From Nostocales cyanobacterium Centralia_MAG_434 (GTDB taxonomy: Bacteria; Cyanobacteriota; Cyanobacteriia; Cyanobacteriales; Nostocaceae): a DNA stretch of 57,764 nt. How positions within the stretch are numbered: position 1 is the first letter of the stretch; every line of letters begins with the position of its first letter. Shown piece by piece: positions 52,227 through 57,764 of this stretch. Location of the stretch: assembly GCA_021324415.1 (NCBI GenBank), contig JAJPJF010000149.1, forward strand, positions 1 to 57,764, in the 5' to 3' direction. The notes beneath the pieces were generated by a model, which was not told the DNA's origin, made no database searches, and worked only from the letters and a program-made list of their open reading frames with translations. The translations under genes were made by a program, and so were the position numbers.

Positions 52227-52342
52227 AAGTTCTTGTTGGTTGTTGGTTGGGACGGAACAGCGGTACTTTACGGGAGGGTCTACGCCCAACGCCTGTAGAA
52301 TTGTTAGTAGTTAGTTCTTCTCGTAACCACTAACTAGTTGCT

Positions 52343-53347
52343 TCATGTGTAATTTCGGACTTCTTGATTGTAGCGAGTCAAACTTTCAAGGTTTTTCTGT
52401 AGATCAAAAGATGAAGGTTTTAGTGCTAGTGAGCCTAAGTTTAATTCGTTCTGAAACTTTTTGATTTTGTCTCGACAAGTTGCCACATCACCGATGATCG
52501 AGTTCTCAATCAAATAGTCTTCGTCAAAACAGATGTTTGTCCGATCAAATGGCTTCAGGTTCGGATTACGGCTATTCTGCATCACTAGGGCAGAGTTGGC
52601 TTTCATTTTCATGCTGAATTGACGGATGAAAGGCAAAGCCTCACTGACTGCTTCATCGTACGTCTTAGCTACAAAAAAGAATCTTGCTAGCATCAGATCT
52701 TCAGAGCCAGAAGAATTTAAGGTACGATATTTGGCAACAGTCTTCTTCAGTCTCTCTAAGGAAAACGGTGGTCCTCCCATCAAACCGAAGGAATGTTTGG
52801 CTGCATATGCTATCGCGTCATCATCGCCACTTGCCACATAGACTGGAATAACTCGCTGCAGGGGTTTTGGATAAATCGTAATGCGATCGCACTGATAATA
52901 TTGCCCGTTGAACGACACATTTACTTCATACAACAATTTATGAATCAACGTTATTGCCTCTAGCATTTTGGCGCGTGATTCACTCATTGATGCGCTAAAG
53001 TGCTTGTTTTGTTCAGGAAACGGTCCACCTTTGGCAATTCCAAAAGCTAATCGCCCATTGCATAAGTTGTCCAGAGTTGTAATGTCCTCAGCCACACGAA
53101 TTGGGTTGTGAAAAGCTAGTAACACTGCTGCTGAACCTAATCGGATCTTTGAGGTTACGCCTGCTAAGTGTGCCATCAACAATAATATTGATGAGCTAAG
53201 ATTAAATTCATTAAAATGATGCTCTGTTACCCAGGCTTCCTCAAAACCCAAATCTTCTGCATGTTTCACCAGTGCAACTTGTTCAGAAATAGCAAGATTG
53301 GCACTAGAGTGATGATTTTCATAGTTACAGAATAGTCCGGTTTTCAT
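52343..53347 (-). CDS. Luciferase-like (LLM class) flavin monooxygenase
   Basis: A 334-residue flavin-dependent oxidoreductase of the bacterial luciferase fold: MKTGLFCNYENHH, LGFEEAWVTEHHF (residues 32-44), IRLGSAAVLLAFHNPIRVAEDI and NGRLAFGIAKGG are the core barrel motifs, followed by YPKPLQRVIPVYVAS. It would use FMNH2 and O2 on an unknown substrate. It stands as the lone enzyme between small unknown genes and could conceivably belong to the RiPP locus, 1.4 kb away, but nothing proves it. Confidence 0.85.
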   Translation of the reverse strand: MKTGLFCNYENHHSSANLAISEQVALVKHAEDLGFEEAWVTEHHFNEFNLSSSILLLMAHLAGVTSKIRLGSAAVLLAFHNPIRVAEDITTLDNLCNGRLAFGIAKGGPFPEQNKHFSASMSESRAKMLEAITLIHKLLYEVNVSFNGQYYQCDRITIYPKPLQRVIPVYVASGDDDAIAYAAKHSFGLMGGPPFSLERLKKTVAKYRTLNSSGSEDLMLARFFFVAKTYDEAVSEALPFIRQFSMKMKANSALVMQNSRNPNLKPFDRTNICFDEDYLIENSIIGDVATCRDKIKKFQNELNLGSLALKPSSFDLQKNLESLTRYNQEVRNYT

Positions 53348-53365
53348 TGCGATCGCGGTTATTTC

Positions 53366-53701
53366 TTAAATAGCGACCAACTGTAAATCCAACCACAAGC
53401 GCGGATCTCCTTGCTTGATTTTGGACATTGGATCTCGCAGCAGTCGTGTAGCATTCAAAAAGACTACCTGAACTAGTCCCATATTGTCTGCCACTTCTCT
53501 GAGTACATCTTTTTGAGCTTGCATATAAGGCATTTTTTTGTCTGAGCAATAAATTGCTATATATTGCAAGCGCTTAGGAGGTCGTCCCCAGTAACAGGTA
53601 ATTACTTTCACAAAAGAAGTTTCTAGTAATTCTCCTACTTTTGGGTAATAGTGTTTGACGACTCTAATAAATTCTTGAGCTAGGAGGTCTTCACTAATCA
53701 T
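53366..53701 (-). CDS. Hypothetical protein
   Basis: A 111-residue protein starting MISEDLLAQEF (ATG 53701, with TAGGAGG nearby on the other strand only as chance). It has YYPKVGELLETSFVKVITCYWGRPPKRLQYIAIYC, then an Ala/Val-rich C-terminal half. There are two Cys, no signal and no recognised family. It lies 18 bases upstream of the monooxygenase on the same strand, so the two may be co-transcribed. A start at 53731 would add ten residues. Confidence 0.55.
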   Translation of the reverse strand: MISEDLLAQEFIRVVKHYYPKVGELLETSFVKVITCYWGRPPKRLQYIAIYCSDKKMPYMQAQKDVLREVADNMGLVQVVFLNATRLLRDPMSKIKQGDPRLWLDLQLVAI

Positions 53702-53877
53702 GACAAACTGTATTTTTGTAGAGAATGTCACAGTATTTAATATATCATAATTTAGTTATATAAAGATAACAGAATAGTTCTTTTTAAAGTTTTTTTAAAA
53801 CAGAATTTAGAATCTAGAATTGTAGAATAATCGGAGGAATTAAACGAACATAATTTTTTATATAAATTTCATATATA

Positions 53878-53903
53878 TAGAGACGTTGCATGCAACGTCT
53901 CTA
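53878..53903. repeat. Perfect 26-bp palindrome
   Basis: TAGAGACGTTGCA is followed directly by its exact complement TGCAACGTCTCTA. It lies 30 bases downstream of the 53934 gene (minus strand) and shares the gtagagacg arm with the hairpin at 28015-28041. It is a dispersed repeat that could also end transcription, though no T run follows. Confidence 0.8.
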
Positions 53904-53933
53904 CAAAATCTGTCATTTCTGAACGTTATTTTC

Positions 53934-54245
53934 TTATCGAGAATTACGCTCTGACACCAATACTTCTGCTACAATATATGGCAAATCTATAAGGTCAATA
54001 TATCGATCACAACCACGAATGGGAGAGATAAATGTATAATCTGGATCGCATGCTCCAGTATCATACACTTGAATAAACCATCTATCAGGAAATCCCTCGA
54101 CAGCCAATTCTACAACATACCAAATATCACCAATGGGCCGAGAGTTAACAATGACGAACCACTCTCTGTCTTGTTCTGAGATGTTCCATTCCGCCATGAG
54201 AAACTCTAACGCTATTTGCCCTGCATCAGTTGAAGTCAATAGCAT
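53934..54245 (-). CDS. Hypothetical acidic protein
   Basis: A 103-residue acidic protein (MLLTSTDAGQIALEFL, then WFVIVNSRPIGDIWYVVELAVEGFPDRWFIQVYDTG). The beta-rich pattern recalls small immunity or suppressor-like proteins that begin AxxxAxxFL, but this is only a resemblance. Its start lies 2 bases after the stop of the next gene upstream (54248-54502), so the two form a pair. Not recognised. Confidence 0.6.
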   Translation of the reverse strand: MLLTSTDAGQIALEFLMAEWNISEQDREWFVIVNSRPIGDIWYVVELAVEGFPDRWFIQVYDTGACDPDYTFISPIRGCDRYIDLIDLPYIVAEVLVSERNSR

Positions 54246-54247
54246 GT

Positions 54248-54502
54248 TTACTCCTGATTTGAAATGTTAGGGTACAATCCCAGTTGCTTAGATAGCTCAC
54301 GGGCTACATGAATTAAAAACTGTGCACCATCGTTATTACCTTCGTGTACAAATATAGTTGCCACTTGTACCATAGTATTTACTAAACCAGCATCAATTAA
54401 CTCCGGTTCTTGCTCTAAAATTTCTGGCTCCTGACCATTGGGACAAGCAATGAGCTTATCAATCAGGTTGAAATATAAAGCTTGACGTTGTTCTGTGCTC
54501 AT
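54248..54502 (-). CDS. Hypothetical helical protein
   Basis: An 84-residue protein, mostly helical (ALYFNLIDKLIACPNGQEPEIL, then IDAGLVNTMVQVATIF). It lies directly before the 53934-54245 gene with a two-base gap and probably forms one unit with it. No family recognised; a partner, perhaps toxin-antitoxin-like, role is possible but unproven. Confidence 0.55.
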   Translation of the reverse strand: MSTEQRQALYFNLIDKLIACPNGQEPEILEQEPELIDAGLVNTMVQVATIFVHEGNNDGAQFLIHVARELSKQLGLYPNISNQE

Positions 54503-54532
54503 TAATTTATTGACCTATAGAATGGAAACTTA

Positions 54533-54943
54533 TTATTGCTCAATACTTTGCTGCCAAAGTTTTTCTAACATTTCTACCTGTTGTTGAAAAACATTAGCTC
54601 GATGTATAAGATACCTGTCGTAGCAAAAAGTTAATATTCCTAATAAGATAGGAATAAACAAGACACAAGAATACAAAATTTTAGCAATGTGATATTGCTC
54701 TGCAAAATCAATACTGAAAAATTGTTCGTTAGTTCTACTAGATTCCTTCAAAACGGTGCTCTTTTGGTTAGGAGAAAACGCCAATTTGTTTGTACTAATC
54801 GGCTCTACATTACATGCCAAATGCTGTGTTTTTTCTAGCTCCATGTGTTGCTTCCAAACCACACCAGATACTACTATTGAAGGAGAAAGTACAACTAACG
54901 TGATTAAACAAACTGTGAGAATCTTGACGGGTTTTAACTTCAT
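54533..54943 (-). CDS. Two-helix membrane protein
   Basis: A 136-residue protein with an N-terminal hydrophobic segment (about residues 7-28, ILTVCLITLVVLSPSIVVSG), an extracytoplasmic loop with one Cys, a second membrane helix (about 90-108) and a C-terminal coiled coil (VFQQQVEMLEKLWQQSIEQ). There are 30 bases between it and the 54248-54502 gene, so all three may be transcribed together. Family unknown. Confidence 0.55.
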   Translation of the reverse strand: MKLKPVKILTVCLITLVVLSPSIVVSGVVWKQHMELEKTQHLACNVEPISTNKLAFSPNQKSTVLKESSRTNEQFFSIDFAEQYHIAKILYSCVLFIPILLGILTFCYDRYLIHRANVFQQQVEMLEKLWQQSIEQ

Positions 54944-55057
54944 ATTGGCTCTCCCTTGCTAGGCAATACCCACCTAGCGAGAAAGTTCATTTCCAACTGA
55001 TTGACGCACTCCAAATCTCAAATTTATCCTGTTTGCAATTGTGAGGGTTTAAGAAGT

Positions 55058-55098
55058 CCCCCCTTATTCCTTAGCTAAAGCCTTGGAATGTAGGGGGG
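55058..55098. repeat. Intergenic hairpin CCCCCC/GGGGGG
   Basis: CCCCCC and ATTCC pair with GGAAT and GGGGGG around a 14-base loop. It lies upstream of the 54943 gene (minus strand) and well before cysK (plus). Its role is unknown; it may be a structured leader or a repeat remnant. Confidence 0.55.
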
Positions 55099-55250
55099 TA
55101 GAGGGGAATCTCTGCGTAAATCCTATTTGTTTTATATCAGAGGTCTGGACAGAGAACATTTTGTCTGCCCTGGATCAAGATTATTAAATTAATTAATGTT
55201 GTACTCAAAGCTTACAAGATTGGCTCTGTAAGTATTTCAGAATTTTTTTG

Positions 55251-55317
55251 GGATAAGGGTACTAGTATTTTTGGGGTAAGGTACTTGTATTTAGAAGGTA
55301 AGGTTCTGGCATTTGTG
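55251..55317. repeat. Three 23-bp direct repeats upstream of cysK
   Basis: Three diverged units of about 23 bp beginning GGATAAGGG, GGGTAAGGT and GGTAAGGTT, each running to a (T/C)ATTT, lie head to tail. They are 380-450 bases before cysK and could be repeated binding sites. Nothing else in the 755-base gap explains them. Confidence 0.6.
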
Positions 55318-55587
55318 TACTCAAGCTTAAACCAATATATGCTTTGACAAATGACTGTTTTGATGCGAGTTCTTGGAAAACAAATCCTGTACTCAAAAAA
55401 GTATAGTAGTTTGCAAATAACAAATAATTAATCTGACCACAATAAGCAAGACTAGGAATTTATGAGAAAAAAAGGTTGTTTCATGACCTCTTTCCATTAC
55501 TTACATGAATTTGTGCAGAAATACTTAAAAAAGTGCAGAATCTTAAATGTAATTTACAAACCGAAAAATCTGAAGAGGAGCCTTACA

Positions 55588-55635
55588 ATGACGCAAGCAA
55601 GGATATTTTTTCTAAAATCTTTATTTATATGCTAA
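55588..55635 (+). CDS. 15-codon leader-like ORF before cysK, ending in Cys
   Basis: ATG at 55588 follows AGAGGAG by seven bases and opens a 15-codon frame, MTQARIFFLKSLFIC, stopped by TAA. Its last codon is TGC (Cys). cysK starts 63 bases downstream. A short translated leader ending in Cys is a plausible sensor of Cys-tRNA supply, but no attenuator hairpin was clear, so chance is possible. Confidence 0.35.
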   Translation: MTQARIFFLKSLFIC

Positions 55636-55698
55636 ATTGCTACAGCATATTTGTAAAAATATATTTTCTAACTAATTAAGCTTTTTAGGGGTAAAATA

Positions 55699-56652
55699 AT
55701 GCGGATTGCTAACAATGTAACAGAATTAATTGGAAAGACTCCTTTAGTTCAACTCAACAAGATTCCTCAATCTGAAGGATGTTTGGGCAGAATTGTGATG
55801 AAATTGGAAGGCATGAATCCAGCAGCTTCAGTAAAAGACCGCATTGCTGCAAGCATGGTGCAGGCGGCTGAATCCGCAGGATTAATTGAACCAGGAAAAA
55901 GTATTTTAGTTGAGCCTACATCTGGCAACACAGGTATTGGACTAGCAATGGTGGCAGCAGCTCGCGGTTACCGCTTAATCTTAACAATGCCCGAAACCAT
56001 GAGCATGGAAAGACGAGCTATGCTTAGAGCATATGGTGCAAGTTTGACTCTGACACCAGGAACTGAGGGCATGCGAGGAGCAATTCGCAAAGCCGAAGAA
56101 ATTGTGGCAAACACTCCAAATGCTTTTATGTTGCAACAATTTCGGAATCCTGCAAACCCGAAAATTCATCAACAAACAACCGCAGAAGAGATCTGGGCAG
56201 ATACAGATGGACAAGTGGATATTCTGATTGCAGGCGTGGGTACTGGTGGGACGCTCACTGGAGTTGCTGAAGTCATTAAACAGCGTAAGCCAAGTTTTCA
56301 GGCGATCGCCGTTGAACCGAGTGGCAGCCCTGTTATTTCTGGAGGTCAACCAGGCTCACACAAAATCCAAGGTATTGGTGCTGGATTTATTCCAGAAGTT
56401 CTCCGCACAGATTTAATTGACGAAGTGATCACTGTTAGTGATGAGCAAGCAATGTCATTTGGACGACGTCTAGCAAAAGAAGAAGGTTTGTTGTCCGGTA
56501 TATCATCTGGTGCTGCTTTATTTGCAGCCATTCAAGTCGCTAAACGACCGGAAAACACTGATCGTTTAATCGTCATCATCCAACCTTCCTTCGGTGAACG
56601 TTACCTCAGTACACCCATGTTTCAAGATTTAGCTATGGAGGTGACGAAATAG
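55699..56652 (+). CDS. cysK: Cysteine synthase (O-acetylserine sulfhydrylase)
   Basis: Makes L-cysteine from O-acetylserine and sulfide with PLP. The 317-residue product has the N-terminal [11 protein letters not shown], the PLP Lys in [11 protein letters not shown] (about residue 46), the PTSGNTGIG substrate loop (about 73-81) and VGTGGTLTG as phosphate cup. Length is normal. AGGGG precedes the ATG. It is next to neither sulfate genes nor cysE; cyanobacteria often carry several cysK copies. A pyrimidine array follows. Confidence 0.95.
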   Translation: MRIANNVTELIGKTPLVQLNKIPQSEGCLGRIVMKLEGMNPAASVKDRIAASMVQAAESAGLIEPGKSILVEPTSGNTGIGLAMVAAARGYRLILTMPETMSMERRAMLRAYGASLTLTPGTEGMRGAIRKAEEIVANTPNAFMLQQFRNPANPKIHQQTTAEEIWADTDGQVDILIAGVGTGGTLTGVAEVIKQRKPSFQAIAVEPSGSPVISGGQPGSHKIQGIGAGFIPEVLRTDLIDEVITVSDEQAMSFGRRLAKEEGLLSGISSGAALFAAIQVAKRPENTDRLIVIIQPSFGERYLSTPMFQDLAMEVTK

Positions 56653-56693
56653 GGAATGGGGAGTGGGGAGTGGGGAGTTATGAGTTAATTATC

Positions 56694-56800
56694 CCCCTCG
56701 TCCTCCTTGTCCCCCTTGTCCCCCTTGTCCCCCTTGTCCTCCTTGTCCTCCTTGTCCCCCTTGTCCCCCCTATCCCCCTTGTCCTCCTCACCTCCTCTGC
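56694..56800. repeat. Pyrimidine-rich 9-bp array after cysK
   Basis: About ten units of ttgtccccc/ttgtcctcc type between cysK and the convergent gene at 56805, the same family as inside hypF. It would be read as Leu-Ser-Pro or Leu-Val-Pro in two frames but is not part of a gene. Confidence 0.85.
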
Positions 56801-56804
56801 CCTA

Positions 56805-57584
56805 CTACACCAAATACCTCGTATTTGGCACGATGGGGAAAAATGCATATTCATACCAAGTTGTCCAGACGAAGCTGCGAATCCACCGCTGACGTTTCTG
56901 TGGATCTAATTCGTAATCAAAAGCGCCTCGTGCCTGATCAATAGAAGATAAATGGTTTTCGCAACCGCAACCGTGCTGATACGTAAACCCATATTTCGAA
57001 GCGATACTTTGTATCTTCATTTGCACAGCAAAGACTTTGCAAGCATGAAGTGCTGCATCCCATGAGCGCTTGTGTTCTTGGTCGCGAGGGTCAAACCGTA
57101 AAGCTCGTTCTTCAAACACATGATCTCGGTAAATTGGGGCAAGATGTACATGATAGAAGCTTGCAGGCAGTTCATAACCGAACTCATCAAATAGTTCTTT
57201 GCCAATGTGAGCTACCTTCACTTCATTGGTATACTCTAAACCCTTAGACTCAACTTCATGCAGAACTTCTGCAAAATTCGGATAGCTTTCAATCTGAAAG
57301 TCACGCCCATAAAATTCCAGCGTTTCTCGAGCCAACTGTCCAAATAACTCACTAAAAGATGGTACTAAGTGAGCAAGTGCTGGGCGTTCATTAAAAAGAT
57401 CAATATCACCCTGCTCCAACTTGTACTGAAACAGCTGTGCCATCTCAACATAGCTTTGCACTTCTGAAGATCCAAAGCCTACCTTCTTGTCAGCAATATC
57501 TTGCCAAACCTGAGGTAATTGAGAAATATCAACTGCATTTTCTCCAGCAATGACTTGAGTAGTGGGCGCATCGAGTAGAAGCAT
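56805..57584 (-). CDS. Unrecognised 259-residue protein with an HGCGCENH motif
   Basis: A soluble, mostly helical protein (MLLLDAPTTQVIAGENAVDI). The middle has SFYHVHLAPIYRDHVFEERALRFDPRDQEHKRSWDAALH, and the C-terminal third has the motif HGCGCENH, which with nearby His could bind a metal or Fe-S cluster. It ends in an aromatic stretch (WTTWYEYAFFPIVPNTRYLV). No signal peptide. Start ATG 57584. I do not recognise the family; the composition is that of a real gene. Confidence 0.7.
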   Translation of the reverse strand: MLLLDAPTTQVIAGENAVDISQLPQVWQDIADKKVGFGSSEVQSYVEMAQLFQYKLEQGDIDLFNERPALAHLVPSFSELFGQLARETLEFYGRDFQIESYPNFAEVLHEVESKGLEYTNEVKVAHIGKELFDEFGYELPASFYHVHLAPIYRDHVFEERALRFDPRDQEHKRSWDAALHACKVFAVQMKIQSIASKYGFTYQHGCGCENHLSSIDQARGAFDYELDPQKRQRWIRSFVWTTWYEYAFFPIVPNTRYLV

Positions 57585-57712
57585 TATGTCTTTCCCTGAG
57601 AACCAACAGCCAAATTAGGCATATATTACCACATAATACTAATCAACTTGCAGTTCCTTCATTCTGAAGGCTGTTTTGTAATACTATGTTGCTAAATTCG
57701 TAATACAAATCT

Positions 57713-57764
57713 CTCCCTTGTCCCCCTTGTCCTCCTTGTCCTCCTTGTCCTCCTTGTCCTCTTC
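57713..57764. repeat. Pyrimidine-rich 9-bp array at the window end
   Basis: Units of ttgtccccc and ttgtcctcc type running to the end of the window, the same family as the arrays at 17885, 45791 and 56694. Confidence 0.8.

Noticed and set aside
17885-57764. 9-bp arrays considered as CRISPR
   Set aside because: The units are contiguous with no unique spacers and no cas genes are in the window.

Overview
The window looks like chromosomal DNA of a filamentous, probably heterocyst-forming cyanobacterium (order Nostocales). The reasons are scattered HIP1 octamers (gcgatcgc and variants), short GC-rich intergenic repeats typical of that group, an uptake hydrogenase (hupSL) beside a complete hypFCDEAB maturation set with the usual cyanobacterial accessory genes, and a CoxBAC oxidase of the alternative type that lacks the CuA ligands. 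No rRNA, tRNA or CRISPR array was seen.

Layout. 1-3205 is a group II intron whose maturase gene is broken by a fragment of a serine-recombinase element and by a frameshift. 3548-10696 holds assorted envelope and metabolic genes: a BMP-type binding lipoprotein, a Tat-exported aldo/keto reductase, an HpnI-like glycosyltransferase, a YHYH protein, a two-domain polysaccharide deacetylase and a small peptidoglycan-binding protein. 10693-13305 is hupL and hupS on the minus strand. 13736-25234 runs the other way: a TPR protein, two small membrane proteins, a NifU-like protein, an NHL-repeat protein, then hypF, hypC, hypD, an SDR oxidoreductase, a LysE-type exporter, hypE, hypA and hypB. 25235-29206 is a looser stretch with an isoaspartyl peptidase, a MarC protein and a lone double-glycine peptide. 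29547-32865 is coxB-coxA-coxC on the minus strand, with a GTAN8TAC site upstream.

The most interesting part is 34775-50899, a roughly 16-kb RiPP (ribosomally made, modified peptide) locus. It encodes at least six putative precursor peptides of three leader types. The maturation genes are a radical SAM/SPASM enzyme of the Nif11-associated type, a ferritin-like di-iron protein, an APH-fold kinase paired with a HopA1-family protein (the phosphorylation/elimination pair of class V lanthipeptides and thioviridamide-like peptides), an aldo/keto-reductase-fold protein that has lost its catalytic tetrad, and two parvulin-type foldases. An HlyD adaptor, a C39-peptidase ABC exporter with a cyclic-nucleotide-binding domain, and an HTH protein complete it. 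One Nif11 precursor carries two copies of a Leu-Tyr-Gly motif, which is the site type used by PlpX-like spliceases. Three other precursors share an exactly 38-residue leader and have Ser/Thr-rich cores with a single Cys. The locus may therefore combine tyramine excision (beta-amino acids) with Ser/Thr dehydration; this is inference from sequence.

51855-57584 holds a luciferase-like monooxygenase, several small unrecognised minus-strand genes, cysK and an unrecognised 259-residue protein. The window is also rich in repeats: pyrimidine-rich 9-bp arrays (one of them in frame inside hypF), five copies of a hairpin related to agaaacccggtttct, two copies of a ~134-bp MITE-like element, and several perfect palindromes.
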